Of a DNA stretch of 64,000 nt, positions 44,727 through 53,160 are shown piece after piece. The stretch is taken from the NCBI GenBank assembly GCA_963706875.1, contig CAVPNW010000014.1:62001-126000 (forward strand). The letters run 5' to 3'. Below the pieces are notes generated by a model, which did no database searches, was not told the origin of the DNA, and saw only the letters and a program-made list of their open reading frames with translations. Position 1 is the first letter of the stretch. Every line of letters starts with the position of its first letter. Origin of the DNA: Prado023 sp963706875. Its GTDB lineage: Bacteria > Actinomycetota > Actinomycetes > S36-B12 > CAIYMF01. Both the position numbers and the translations under genes were made by a program.

Positions 44727-45473
44727 CTAGTCGTCGAAGCCCTCGCCCGTGGTGAAGAAGGTCAGGGCGCCGCGGGTCTTGGTCTGCATGTCGCCGTCCA
44801 CCTCGAGTCCGAGGGACTCCAGGAACGCGAGGAACTCCTCCGAGGCCGTCGTGGCCTGTCCCGGCTCGACCTTGATCGAGAGCTCCACGAGGTCCGACTT
44901 GTCGGGCAGCAGCCAGCGCTCGACCACGACCTCGTGGCCGAACTCGTCCCACTCGGCCGCCCACTTGCTGACGGCGATCGGGCCCATCGCGACCAGGTCG
45001 TCCCAGCCGACGTCAGCGGGACCGAACTCCTCGATCAACCGTTCCTGGTCCGGGGTGAACAGCTTGCGCAGCGGGCGCCCGCCGGCGACCGCGTCGTCGA
45101 TCTCGCCCTGGTCCTGGATCGACCCCAGCTTGGCCGAGATGACCTCCTTGTCCCCCACGCGGTCCATCTCGATCGCGAAGTCCTCGATCTCCAACCACGA
45201 GTTGTCGATCGTCGCGGGATCGACGGGGCGCAGCTTCACGGTGCTGTCGTCGTCGTCCCTGGCCTTCTTGCGGGCTCGCAGGACAAGGCCCGCATCGAAC
45301 AGCGCCAGGCCCGGGGTGTCGAAGAAGTAGACCGTGCGGCTCTCCGGCTCCTCGTTGGCCTTGGCCAGGAGGGCCAGGACGCGGTCCTCGTCCTCGATGC
45401 GCGCCGTGATCTTGACCTCGACGGCGCTGACGGCCGGGTCGATCTGCACAGAGGTCTTCAACTCGTCGGTCAT
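44727..45473 (-). CDS. CYTH domain protein (triphosphate tunnel metalloenzyme-like)
   Basis: A 248-residue acidic protein. It starts VEVKITARI (a degenerate ExExK), then SRTVYFFDTPGLALFDAGLVLRARKK with the Arg/Lys pattern of the tunnel, STVKLRPVDP and EVVVERWLLP. The family cleaves or binds polyphosphate, thiamine triphosphate or ATP. The first Glu of ExExK is Val, so activity may differ from the canonical enzymes. It is the first gene of a two-gene operon with the CYTH-Ppx fusion. AGAAGGGA provides the ribosome-binding site. Confidence 0.8.
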   Translation of the reverse strand: MTDELKTSVQIDPAVSAVEVKITARIEDEDRVLALLAKANEEPESRTVYFFDTPGLALFDAGLVLRARKKARDDDDSTVKLRPVDPATIDNSWLEIEDFAIEMDRVGDKEVISAKLGSIQDQGEIDDAVAGGRPLRKLFTPDQERLIEEFGPADVGWDDLVAMGPIAVSKWAAEWDEFGHEVVVERWLLPDKSDLVELSIKVEPGQATTASEEFLAFLESLGLEVDGDMQTKTRGALTFFTTGEGFDD

Positions 45474-45590
45474 GGCGGTCCCTTCTCCCTAGACGGCCCA
45501 TCCGAGGCGGGCGCCCTGGCCTTCGCCGGGCGGTCGCAGGGTAGCGACCAGGAAGGTGTCGAGTCCCTGTGAGCGCAAGGACGTGCTCGA

Positions 45591-47225
45591 CTACCGGCTC
45601 GCCTCGTCCACTTCGGCGACCAGCGGATCGAGGACAACCTCGGGATGGTCGCGCTGCACCCACTGCACCTGCCAGCGGTCGGTGAACAGGGCCAGCAGCG
45701 CCCCGTCGCCGCGTTCGAGCACCTCGGTGCCCCGGCGGGCCTCGATCGCGGCGATGTCCTCGCGACGGGTTCGCCGGGCGATCGTGTAGGGCAGGGTCTC
45801 GAGGTGGATCGGGGCGTGCAGCTCGTGCTCGAGCCGGTGCGCGGCGACCTCGAACTGCATGGGGCCGACGGCGGCGAGCACCGGTGCCTGGTTGCCGCGC
45901 CGGTCCGAGCGCAGCACCTGCACCACGCCCTCCTGGTCCAGCTGGTCGATGCCGCGCTGGAACTGCTTGTACCGCGACGGGTCCTTGGCGCGCGCGATCC
46001 GGAAGTGCTCGGGGGCGAAGCTCGGGATCGGCGGGAACCGGACGGGGATCTCGGCGTACAACGTGTCCCCGGCGCGCAGCGACCCGGCGTTCACCAGCCC
46101 GATCACATCCCCGGGGTAGGCGATCTCCAGGGTCTCGCGGGTCCGGCCGAAGACGGCGTGCACGTACTTCGTGGCGAACGAGCGTCCCGTCGGCTCGTGG
46201 GTCAGGACGTCACCCCGGTGGAACACCCCGGAGTTCACCCGGGCGAACGCAAGGCGGTCGCGGTGGGCGGAGTCCATCCCGGCCTGCACCTTGAACACCT
46301 GGGCGCTGAACGGTGCCTCGACCGGCCGCGGTGTGCCGGCCTCATCGGGCCGCGCGCCGGCGGGCGGCGCCAGGTCGCAGAGCACGTCGAGCAGCTGGCC
46401 GACGCCGAAGTTCAGCACTGCGGCCGCGAACAGCACCGGCGTGGTCCGCTCAGCCAGGTACTCGGCCTCGTCGTGGTTGTAGCCGTCGGCGTCGAGCAGC
46501 TCGTGCTCACCCACCGCCTCGGTCCAGGCGTCACCCTCGCTGGCCAGAGCGGCCTGCGGGTCGAGGAACTGCTGCGGGGCGATCGACGCGCCACCCGCGG
46601 TGCGGGTGAACTTGATGAACCCACCGGTCGTGCGATCCAGCACGCCGCGGAAGTCCCCGGCGATGCCGACCGGCCAGGTCAGGGGCGTGGGGATCAGCCC
46701 GGTCCGGGTCTGGATCTCGTCCATCAGGGCCAGCGGGTCGCGCCCCGGCCGGTCCCACTTGTTCACCACCGTCAGGATCGGCACACCGCGGCTGCGGCAC
46801 ACCTCGAACAGCTTCATCGTCTGGGGCTCCAGGCCCTTGGCCGCATCCAGCAGCATCACGGCGCTGTCCACGGCGGTCAGCACCCGGTAGGTGTCCTCGG
46901 AGAAGTCGGCGTGCCCGGGGGTGTCCACCAGGTTCAGCACGATGTCGCGGTAGGTGAACTGCAGCGCCGACGAGCTGATGGAGATGCCGCGCGCCTGCTC
47001 CATCTCCATCCAGTCCGACACGGTCGAGCGCCGGCCGGCCTTGCCGTGCACCGCGCCGGCCTGCCCGATCGCCCGAGCATGCAGCGACAGCGCCTCGGTC
47101 AGCGTGGACTTGCCCGCGTCGGGGTGGCTGATGACGGCGAATGTCCGGCGGCGTCCTGCCTCGACGGACACCGATCCGACGCCCACGGTCAGGGCGGATC
47201 CCGCGCCGGATGACGGCTCGCTCAT
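45591..47225 (-). CDS. prfC: Peptide chain release factor 3
   Basis: A 544-residue translational GTPase that recycles release factors RF1/RF2. The G domain has FAVISHPDAGKSTLTEAL, the switch RGISISSSALQF, VDTPGHADFSEDTYR and TVVNKWDRPGRDP. The RF3-specific domain includes RIARAKDPSRYKQFQRGIDQL and EGVVQVLRSDRRGNQAPVLAAVG, with VGPMQFEVAAHRLEHEL. Length matches the family (E. coli 529). GGGAG lies 4 bases before the ATG. Confidence 0.95.
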   Translation of the reverse strand: MSEPSSGAGSALTVGVGSVSVEAGRRRTFAVISHPDAGKSTLTEALSLHARAIGQAGAVHGKAGRRSTVSDWMEMEQARGISISSSALQFTYRDIVLNLVDTPGHADFSEDTYRVLTAVDSAVMLLDAAKGLEPQTMKLFEVCRSRGVPILTVVNKWDRPGRDPLALMDEIQTRTGLIPTPLTWPVGIAGDFRGVLDRTTGGFIKFTRTAGGASIAPQQFLDPQAALASEGDAWTEAVGEHELLDADGYNHDEAEYLAERTTPVLFAAAVLNFGVGQLLDVLCDLAPPAGARPDEAGTPRPVEAPFSAQVFKVQAGMDSAHRDRLAFARVNSGVFHRGDVLTHEPTGRSFATKYVHAVFGRTRETLEIAYPGDVIGLVNAGSLRAGDTLYAEIPVRFPPIPSFAPEHFRIARAKDPSRYKQFQRGIDQLDQEGVVQVLRSDRRGNQAPVLAAVGPMQFEVAAHRLEHELHAPIHLETLPYTIARRTRREDIAAIEARRGTEVLERGDGALLALFTDRWQVQWVQRDHPEVVLDPLVAEVDEASR

Positions 47226-47303
47226 CGGACTCCCAGGTGCTCCTCGGACGGGCCCACCTGCTCCTCGGAGCCGGGGCGACGGGCGCCGACGACGGCACCC
47301 TGT

Positions 47304-47323
47304 TCAGGCGATTCTACGCCTGA
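47304..47323 (-). promoter_or_regulatory. Palindrome enclosing a -10-like TAGAAT in the prfC/nuclease divergent region
   Basis: TCAGGCG (47304-47310) pairs with CGCCTGA (47317-47323) around ATTCTA, which reads TAGAAT on the minus strand, towards prfC. A second stem, GGGCCCGG (47328-47335) with CCGGGCCC (47347-47354), follows. The arrangement could be an operator over the prfC promoter. The 263-base gap holds no gene. Confidence 0.35.
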
Positions 47324-47488
47324 CGGTGGGCCCGGCCGGTCGTCGTCCGGGCCCGCCTTAGCCGTCCCTTGTCGCCGCGAGGGGGCGAATGTGCGTGCCA
47401 TCGGTCAAGTTCTGCGGCAGGGTGTGCCGACAACGACCAGCACAGGCCCCAACCCCGGGGCGCGACCGACACCGAGGGGGCACCTGGC

Positions 47489-48499
47489 GTGTACGCATCC
47501 GTGCGCACCGCGGCGGTCGCCGCGGCGGCGGCCATGAGCCTGTTCGCCGGCACCGTGTCGGTCGCCCAGGCGAGCACCCCGCGCTCCGCCCCCGCCGACG
47601 ACGCGATCCGCGTGGCCACGTACAACGTCATGAAGACGACCCGCCTGGCGAACAAGTGGTCGTGGTCCAAGCGCCGTGGCGCAGTGGTGAACACCGTCCG
47701 GGATGTCTCGCCCGACGTCCTGGCCATCCAGGAGGCGAACCTCCAGCGCTGGGGTGGCGCCACGCACCTCGAGGACGTCCGCGGGCTCCTTGGCTCCGTG
47801 GGCTACCAGATTGCCTCGACGGACTACTCCCAGTGCACCCTCGGGTGCACGCGCGGGGCTCATATCTTCTTCAAGCCCTCGCGGATGAGCCTGGCGACCC
47901 TGCCCACGGGTGCTCCGGCTGCGGGGATGGCGGGCATGTCCACCATCGGGAACGTCGACTTCGGCAGGACCCAGGACCGCAACGCGTCCTACGCCTTCCT
48001 GACACCCCTGGGCAGCCCCCGGACCACCCTGTTCATCTCAGCCCACCTGCCGACCGAGAAGGACGCCGAGGGGGAGCGGCTCCGTGTCGCCGTGGCGTCG
48101 GGTCTGCGCCCGTGGGCCGACTCCCTGATCGCGGGCAGTGGACTTGACGGGGTGAACATCGTCATCGGCGGGGACTTCAACTCCTTCCAGCGTCGCCAGC
48201 CCAACGGCGCGCAACAGGTCCTGGCCAGCTCGGGGCTCATCGATGGGTTCGCTGCGCCGGTCAAGGTGAACGGCAACTACTCGACGGTCAACTACACCCC
48301 GAAGACGCGCAAGTACAAGGGCTTCCCGCCCAGGCCCTACTACTACGGGCGGGACACGACGCGGATCGACTACATCTTCTCCACGGCGCCACCAATCCGC
48401 CATGAGGTGGTCCTGCACCTGACCGCGAAGGGGAAGTTCGACAACAACTACCGAGCGTCGGACCACAACATGGTGCTGGTGGACCTCCCCCTGCGTTGA
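47489..48499 (+). CDS. Secreted endonuclease/exonuclease/phosphatase family protein
   Basis: A 336-residue protein with a signal peptide (hydrophobic AAVAAAAAMSLFAGTVSV, cleavage after AQA near residue 28). The EEP/DNase I-like core shows IRVATYNVMKTTR, VLAIQEANLQRWGG, FISAHLPTEKDAEGE, IVIGGDFNSFQRR, TTRIDYIFST and the final RASDHNMVLVDLPLR, so the metal and His catalytic residues are all present. It probably cleaves extracellular nucleic acid or phosphodiesters. GTG start, 9 bases after GAGGGGG. Its stop lies next to the end of the zinc transporter operon. Confidence 0.88.
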   Translation: MYASVRTAAVAAAAAMSLFAGTVSVAQASTPRSAPADDAIRVATYNVMKTTRLANKWSWSKRRGAVVNTVRDVSPDVLAIQEANLQRWGGATHLEDVRGLLGSVGYQIASTDYSQCTLGCTRGAHIFFKPSRMSLATLPTGAPAAGMAGMSTIGNVDFGRTQDRNASYAFLTPLGSPRTTLFISAHLPTEKDAEGERLRVAVASGLRPWADSLIAGSGLDGVNIVIGGDFNSFQRRQPNGAQQVLASSGLIDGFAAPVKVNGNYSTVNYTPKTRKYKGFPPRPYYYGRDTTRIDYIFSTAPPIRHEVVLHLTAKGKFDNNYRASDHNMVLVDLPLR

Positions 48500-48501
48500 G
48501 C

Positions 48502-49326
48502 TCAGCGCTGGTGGGTGTCGTGAGCGGGATCGTCGAGGAACCCCTCCCACTCGTGCATGCTGCCCAGGCCGTAGGCGACCTCGAGGTTGTGCCGGGTGCA
48601 CACCTGGGCCGGAGGGCCGCTCGCGATGACCCGGCCGCTGACCAGCACCACCCAGTCGGCGGCACGGGCCTCGTCGAGATCGTGCGTGGTGAGGATCACC
48701 GTGCACCCATCGGCCAGCTTCTCGTGGATGAGGGTGTCGATCGTCGCCGCAGAGTTCATGTCCAGGCCGGTGAGGGGCTCGTCGAGGACGAGCAGCTCGT
48801 GATCCTGCACGATGCCCTGGGCGATGAGGACCCGCTGGCGCTGCCCGCCGGAGAGCTCGTGCATGTGCCGCCGGGCCAGGTGGCTGATCTCCATGCGCGC
48901 CAGGGCCTCGTCGATCGCCGCGCGGTCCGAGGCGCGGAAGCGGCCGAACACCCCCCGCTCGGCGTACCTGCCCAGCCCCACGACCTCCCGGACCGTGATG
49001 GGCGTGACCCGGGGGACCGGGGTGGCCTGCATGACGTAGCTGATGTGCTCCCGGGCAGAGACCGGGTCCGCCCCGAGCACCCGGAGGTTGCCGGCGGCCA
49101 CCGGGACGAGCCCGACGAGCGCGGAGAGCAACGTGGACTTGCCTGACCCGTTCGGGCCGATCACCGACACCACACCCACCGGCGGGATCGTGAACGATGA
49201 CGCGGCCACCGCCACGAAGGCGCCGTAACGCAGCTCGAGGTCCTCGGCCACGACGACGGGGTCGCCGGGCGACCCGGGGCCGGGTCGATGGACGTGCCCG
49301 CCGGTGTCCGGAGTCACGCCGCCCAT
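48502..49326 (-). CDS. znuC: Zinc/manganese ABC transporter ATP-binding protein
   Basis: A 274-residue ABC ATPase. Walker A is GPNGSGKSTLLSA, the signature LSGGQRQRVLIAQG, Walker B LLVLDEPLTGLD and the switch His in LTTHDLDEA. The N-terminal 30 residues (TPDTGGHVHRPGPGSPGD) are extra and disordered. It is the third gene of the metal uptake operon; its ATG shares one base with the permease stop. Zinc is inferred from the neighbouring Fur-type regulator and His-rich binding protein. Confidence 0.9.
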   Translation of the reverse strand: MGGVTPDTGGHVHRPGPGSPGDPVVVAEDLELRYGAFVAVAASSFTIPPVGVVSVIGPNGSGKSTLLSALVGLVPVAAGNLRVLGADPVSAREHISYVMQATPVPRVTPITVREVVGLGRYAERGVFGRFRASDRAAIDEALARMEISHLARRHMHELSGGQRQRVLIAQGIVQDHELLVLDEPLTGLDMNSAATIDTLIHEKLADGCTVILTTHDLDEARAADWVVLVSGRVIASGPPAQVCTRHNLEVAYGLGSMHEWEGFLDDPAHDTHQR

Positions 49327-50213
49327 CACGCCACCGCCGCGACGGCATCGCCGGGGGGTGCGGCCAGGCCGTTGTCGCGCCGCTGCCGCCGGGCGTGGAT
49401 CGCCGTGGAGAAGGGCAGCACGAGGAAGAAGATGACGACCGGGATGAGGGCCATCGTGGCCGAGGCGGCCGTGCCCAGGTGGTAGCTGAGCACCAGCCCG
49501 AGCCACACCGAGACCACCGACAGCCCAGCCGCCCCGAGCATCATCCGGGGGACCGTCCGGGCGATCAGCGAGGCCGTCGCCGGGGGCCCGACGAGCAGCG
49601 CGAAGACGAGCAGGGTGCCCACGGCCTGGAAGCTGCCGATGACCGCGGTGGCGATCAGGACCAGCAGCGCGGCGTGCGCCGCCTTGGGGCGCATCCCCAG
49701 CAGGTAGGCCTTGTGCTCGTTGAAGGACAGCGCCAGCAGTGGGCGGTACAGCAGGATCGAGGCAACGATCACGACCGCGCCCAGCGCCAGCTGCCACGCG
49801 ATGTCCTCACGGGTCACCCCCAGCGCATTGCCGAAGAGGATCGAGGTGAGGCTGCCGGTGTAGCTGTCCACCTTGGAGATGATCACCACACCGAGGGCGA
49901 GCATGCCGACGAACAGCAGCCCGATCGCCGTGTCCTCGCTGAGGCTGCTGTGCCGTCGAACCGTCTCGATCAGCAGGAGCATGGCTGCCGCGGCGATGGC
50001 CGCCCCGAGAAGGGGGGAGAAGCTGAACGCCACGGCGGCCGCGATCCCGGGCACGACGCCGTGGGTGAACGCGTCACCGAAGAAGGCCATCCCGCGGAGC
50101 ACCAGCCATGTCCCCACCACGGCGCACATCAGCCCGGCGAGGATGCCCCCCACGAGCGCCCGCTGCTGGAAGCCGAGCGCGAACGGCTCGGTGAACCACT
50201 CGATCACGGGCAC
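49326..50213 (-). CDS. znuB: Zinc/manganese ABC transporter permease
   Basis: A 295-residue ABC-3 family permease with about eight helices: WFTEPFALGFQQRALVGGILAGLM at the start, the coupling loop FGDAFTHGVVPGIAAAVAF and the conserved KAYLLGMRPKAAHAALLVL. GTG 50213 is preceded at 6 bases by TAGGCT, whose TAG is the stop codon of the binding-protein gene, so an internal promoter may give extra transcript of permease and ATPase. Confidence 0.9.
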   Translation of the reverse strand: MPVIEWFTEPFALGFQQRALVGGILAGLMCAVVGTWLVLRGMAFFGDAFTHGVVPGIAAAVAFSFSPLLGAAIAAAAMLLLIETVRRHSSLSEDTAIGLLFVGMLALGVVIISKVDSYTGSLTSILFGNALGVTREDIAWQLALGAVVIVASILLYRPLLALSFNEHKAYLLGMRPKAAHAALLVLIATAVIGSFQAVGTLLVFALLVGPPATASLIARTVPRMMLGAAGLSVVSVWLGLVLSYHLGTAASATMALIPVVIFFLVLPFSTAIHARRQRRDNGLAAPPGDAVAAVA

Positions 50214-50219
50214 GGGCGA

Positions 50220-50225
50220 AGCCTA
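50220..50225 (-). promoter_or_regulatory. -10 box (TAGGCT) of an internal leaderless promoter before the permease
   Basis: On the minus strand the stop TAG of the binding-protein gene forms the first half of TAGGCT, followed after 6 bases by the permease GTG. The same layout occurs at 1592. Confidence 0.4.
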
Positions 50226-51221
50226 GCCACCCAGCGCATCGGAGATCCGCTGGGCGTTCGTGCGGACCATCCCCTGGAAGGTGTCCGCCGAGGATCCGGG
50301 CTCGCCCAGGCTGTCCACGTAGAGCGCTACCACCTCGATGTCGCCCACCTCGGAGGCCAGGGCGTCGACGAGCGCCTGCGGGTTGGCGGTGTTGGCGAAG
50401 ATCGCGGTGACGCTGGCCTCCTTGACGGTGGTGGCCAGGGCCGCCAGCTCCGCGGAGCTCGGCTCGGCCAGGGTGGACCCACCGGGGATCACAGTGCCGG
50501 CGACGGTGTAGCCGTACGCGGCCGCCAGGTAGCCCAGGGCGTCGTGGTCGGTCACGAGGATGCGCCGCTCCTCGGGGACCGTGGCCAGGGTCGCAGCCAC
50601 CTCGTCGTTGACGGTCATGAGCTCGCCCTGCAGCGTCGTGCCGCACTCGGCGAAGTCGGGGTTCCCGGTGGCCTTGGTCAGCTCGGCGCCGATCAGGCCC
50701 GCCGCCTTGGCCGCGCGCGTCACGTCGTGCCACACGTGCGGGTCCTCGCTGCCGTGCTCGTGCCCCTCCTCCTCGGCGTGCCCCTCCTCCTCGGCGTGCT
50801 CCTCGCCCTCGGAGTGTCCGCCGAACGGCAGCGGATCCAGCTGCGGGGCCACCTCGAACACCGTGGCCCCGTCGGCCTTCGCCGACTCGATGCTCTTCTC
50901 GAGGCCCCCCTCGAGACCGAGGCCGTTGGTGATCACCAGGTCGGCGCCGACCATCGCCGCGACGTCCTGCGACGACGGGGAGAAGTCGTGCGGGTCGGCC
51001 CCGACCGGCATGAGCGTGGTCACCTCGCCGGCCCCGGCGCACTCGACGATCTGGCCGGTGATGTCACCCCAGATCGTCGTGGTGGCCACGACCGACGCCC
51101 CCGCGCCGCCGGATCCGGAGGGGGAGGCCGCGGTGTCCGGGTCGGAGCTTGCGCATCCGGCCAGGACGAGGGCGGCGGCGGCGAGGCCGGCGAGGGCTAC
51201 CGGGGTGGTGCGTCGGGTCAT
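50223..51221 (-). CDS. znuA: Zinc-binding lipoprotein of the ABC importer
   Basis: A 332-residue cluster A-I binding protein. The lipoprotein signal ends in LVLAGCASS. Metal-ligand motifs are ADPHDFSPSSQD, DPHVWHD and VTDHDALGYLAAAYG, with an acidic/His-rich loop of HAEEEGHAEEEGHEHG type near residue 130 that is typical of zinc rather than manganese binders. C-terminal GEPGSSADTFQGMVRTNAQR is as in ZnuA/AdcA relatives. First gene of the operon, divergent from zur. Confidence 0.92.
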   Translation of the reverse strand: MTRRTTPVALAGLAAAALVLAGCASSDPDTAASPSGSGGAGASVVATTTIWGDITGQIVECAGAGEVTTLMPVGADPHDFSPSSQDVAAMVGADLVITNGLGLEGGLEKSIESAKADGATVFEVAPQLDPLPFGGHSEGEEHAEEEGHAEEEGHEHGSEDPHVWHDVTRAAKAAGLIGAELTKATGNPDFAECGTTLQGELMTVNDEVAATLATVPEERRILVTDHDALGYLAAAYGYTVAGTVIPGGSTLAEPSSAELAALATTVKEASVTAIFANTANPQALVDALASEVGDIEVVALYVDSLGEPGSSADTFQGMVRTNAQRISDALGG

Positions 51222-51255
51222 GGTGCGTCCTGTCCTGCGGAGGGCGTCAGCAACG

Positions 51256-51278
51256 AATGAGAATCAGTCTAGATTAAG
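51256..51278. promoter_or_regulatory. Candidate Zur operator over the znuA promoter
   Basis: This AT-rich block in a GC-rich divergent gap contains AATC (51262-51265) and GATT (51272-51275) as inverted halves; the centre reads TAGACT on the minus strand, a suitable -10 for znuA. Half-site TGAGAATCA loosely resembles the actinobacterial Zur box. The match is weak. Confidence 0.35.
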
Positions 51279-51362
51279 ATGCCGGTACCGCCAACTTGGA
51301 TGTCGCAGGGCGGGAGCGGGCCTGGCTCAGGCACGTCGCGGCCAGCCCAGCCCAGGACGGGC

Positions 51363-51368
51363 TAGGCT
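51363..51368 (+). promoter_or_regulatory. -10 box (TAGGCT) of a leaderless promoter for zur
   Basis: TAGGCT lies 6 bases before ATG 51375, with no ribosome-binding site. Confidence 0.5.
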
Positions 51369-51374
51369 TCGGGC

Positions 51375-51782
51375 ATGTCCAGCACCGCCCAGCCGCGCCA
51401 GCGGACCACCCGCCAGCGGGTCGCGGTCTCAGCGCTCCTGGCGGAGTCCGGGGAGTTCCGCAGCGCCCAGGACATCCACGCCGCCCTGCGAGCGCGTGGC
51501 GACTCGGTGGGGCTGGCCACCGTCTACCGGAACCTCGGGCTGATGGCGGAGCTCGGCGAGCTCGACACCCTCGTGCGCGACGACGGGGAGACCCTCTACC
51601 GGCAGTGCAGCGACGTGCACCACCACCACCTGGTGTGCCGTCGGTGTGGGCGCACCGTCGAGATCGCGGGCCCGGCTGTGGAGAAGTGGGCGAACGCCGT
51701 CGCAGCCGAGCACGGCTTCACCGACGTGAGCCATCAGCTGGAGCTGTTCGGGTTGTGCACCACCTGCCGCACCGGCGGCTGA
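51375..51782 (+). CDS. zur: Fur-family zinc uptake regulator
   Basis: A 135-residue Fur-family repressor. The winged helix has RQRVAVSALLAESGEFRSAQDIHAALRARG and VGLATVYRNLGLMAELGE. Metal sites are SDVHHHHLVCRRCG with a second Cys pair CTTC in FGLCTTCRTGG, the structural zinc. It lies divergent from the zinc importer, with an AT-rich operator between, so it is probably Zur rather than an iron or peroxide sensor. Confidence 0.92.
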   Translation: MSSTAQPRQRTTRQRVAVSALLAESGEFRSAQDIHAALRARGDSVGLATVYRNLGLMAELGELDTLVRDDGETLYRQCSDVHHHHLVCRRCGRTVEIAGPAVEKWANAVAAEHGFTDVSHQLELFGLCTTCRTGG

Positions 51783-51835
51783 ACCCCCCGACGATCCCGC
51801 TGCCACGTGCCCGGTCGGCGACCCTCCGGCGGGCC

Positions 51836-51841
51836 TACTCT
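51836..51841 (+). promoter_or_regulatory. -10 box (TACTCT) of a leaderless promoter
   Basis: TACTCT is 7 bases before ATG 51849. Confidence 0.45.
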
Positions 51842-51848
51842 GGGCGCC

Positions 51849-52871
51849 ATGGATCCGGATCGCCCCGCGCCGGCATCGAGCGCGTCGGATCCGGCGGCTG
51901 ATGGTTCGGCGGCCACCTCGGCCACCTCGCCCGCCTCGAAGTGGCTGGTCCCGCGGCGCGTCCTGATCGGGGCCATGGGCATTGCCGGGATCCTCATGGC
52001 GCCCCTGGTGGTCGCGTACCTGGCCGTCGGGACCGTCGCAGCCCTCGGCGTGGCGATGGGTTACGCCGGGAGCCTCACCCCCGCACTCAAGTTGCGGCCG
52101 GGCTACGCCCTGGCCCTGGTCCTGCCAGCGGCGATGACCGGCGTCGTCGCCTCAGGGGTCGCCGGCCAGGTCCTGCCCGCGGCCTGCTTCGTCGCGCTCG
52201 CCTGCTTGCTCGTCGCGCCCGCGAACATCGTGCAGAACGGCCTGCTGGCCGGCATCCCCACGATCGCCGCGGTCTACGCCACGCTGCCCGACCGTCAGGA
52301 CCCGACCCAGGTTGGCGCCTGGATGCTCGTGGGTGGCGCGATCGTCGTGGTGGTCGCGGCCCTCACTGGGCTGCGCCTGCCGGCCGAGCCGGTCGGCGTC
52401 GAGCCGTGGACGGCGTGGACCCATGCGGTGGCGATGGCCGTCGTCGTCGGCGGGATCGTCCTGGTCCTGGGCGTCGTGGCCATCCCGCACGGCTACTGGA
52501 TCGCGATGACGATGACCGTCGTGCTGCGGCCCTACGGCACCGAGACGCAGTCCGTGGCCCGTCAGCGGGTGGTCGGCACCACCCTGGGCGCCGTCCTGGC
52601 ACTGGGCCTGGCGCTGGTGCTGCCTGGGTGGGCGGCGCTGGCTGTTGCGGTCGCCCTGCTCGTGCTCATGGTCGCCAATGCCCTCATGGGCCGCTACGCC
52701 CAGCAGGTCACCTTCCTCACGCCGTTCATCGTGCTGGTCGGCTCGGGGGGAGGCGACGACGCGGTGGGCGTCGCACTGGACCGGGTCGTGGCCACACTCG
52801 TCGGGGCGGTCCTGGCAGCGCTCATGGCCCTGGCGCTCTGGCGGGTCGACAGGCGTCGTCAGCAGACCTGA
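51849..52871 (+). CDS. FUSC-like membrane protein (aromatic acid exporter type)
   Basis: A 340-residue protein with about ten helices in two groups of five, the FUSC half-architecture. Diagnostic is the C-terminal VAIPHGYWIAMTMTVVLRPYG, then SVARQRVVGTTLGAVLALGL and FLTPFIVLVGSGG. The first 33 residues are Ala/Ser-rich and disordered. Members export aromatic acids or other toxic compounds, or are fusaric acid resistance homologues. The soluble middle domain of full-length FUSC is missing. Its end overlaps the opposing Zn-ribbon gene by 13 bases. Confidence 0.8.
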   Translation: MDPDRPAPASSASDPAADGSAATSATSPASKWLVPRRVLIGAMGIAGILMAPLVVAYLAVGTVAALGVAMGYAGSLTPALKLRPGYALALVLPAAMTGVVASGVAGQVLPAACFVALACLLVAPANIVQNGLLAGIPTIAAVYATLPDRQDPTQVGAWMLVGGAIVVVVAALTGLRLPAEPVGVEPWTAWTHAVAMAVVVGGIVLVLGVVAIPHGYWIAMTMTVVLRPYGTETQSVARQRVVGTTLGAVLALGLALVLPGWAALAVAVALLVLMVANALMGRYAQQVTFLTPFIVLVGSGGGDDAVGVALDRVVATLVGAVLAALMALALWRVDRRRQQT

Positions 52872-53086
52872 TCGATGGGGCCGATCGTGGCGCCCCCGCC
52901 CGTGACCGGGTCCCCGCCCTGGCCCGGTTCGGTGGTCGGGACGCGGCCGATGCCGGCACATGTGGACCCCGCGATGTGGTAGCAGTCGATGCACAGCCAC
53001 AGGGCGGCGATCTCGAAGTCGGCGTCCCCGCCGCAGCGCGCGCACGGCCGTGGGGGCGCGCTGACGTCGGGCAAGGCCTCGGGCAT
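52859..53086 (-). CDS. Small zinc-ribbon protein
   Basis: A 75-residue protein with two close cysteine pairs, CARCGGDADFEIAALWLCIDCYH, followed by STCAG and a disordered tail ending in Cys. The spacing suggests one zinc site. Similar small proteins with LCxxCYHxxGSxC occur across bacteria without a known function. The reading frame overlaps the 3-prime end of the exporter gene by 13 bases, which is acceptable for convergent genes. The start has no strong ribosome-binding site. Confidence 0.6.
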   Translation of the reverse strand: MPEALPDVSAPPRPCARCGGDADFEIAALWLCIDCYHIAGSTCAGIGRVPTTEPGQGGDPVTGGGATIGPIDQVC

Positions 53087-53147
53087 GGGCCCATGCTCGC
53101 ACCTCAGGCAGTGGGCGCAACCCGTGGCGGTGGGAGTGCGGCGGTCC

Positions 53148-53153
53148 TACGAT
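53148..53153 (+). promoter_or_regulatory. -10 box (TACGAT) of a leaderless promoter
   Basis: TACGAT is 7 bases before ATG 53161. Confidence 0.45.
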
Positions 53154-53160
53154 CGCGACC

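Noticed and set aside
47340..47420. c-di-AMP-type riboswitch ahead of the secreted nuclease
   Set aside because: GC-rich hairpins exist but the conserved core of that riboswitch class was not recognised.
50740..50820. Repeated HAEEEGH units as an unusual expansion
   Set aside because: Acidic/His-rich loops are a normal part of zinc-binding ZnuA proteins.
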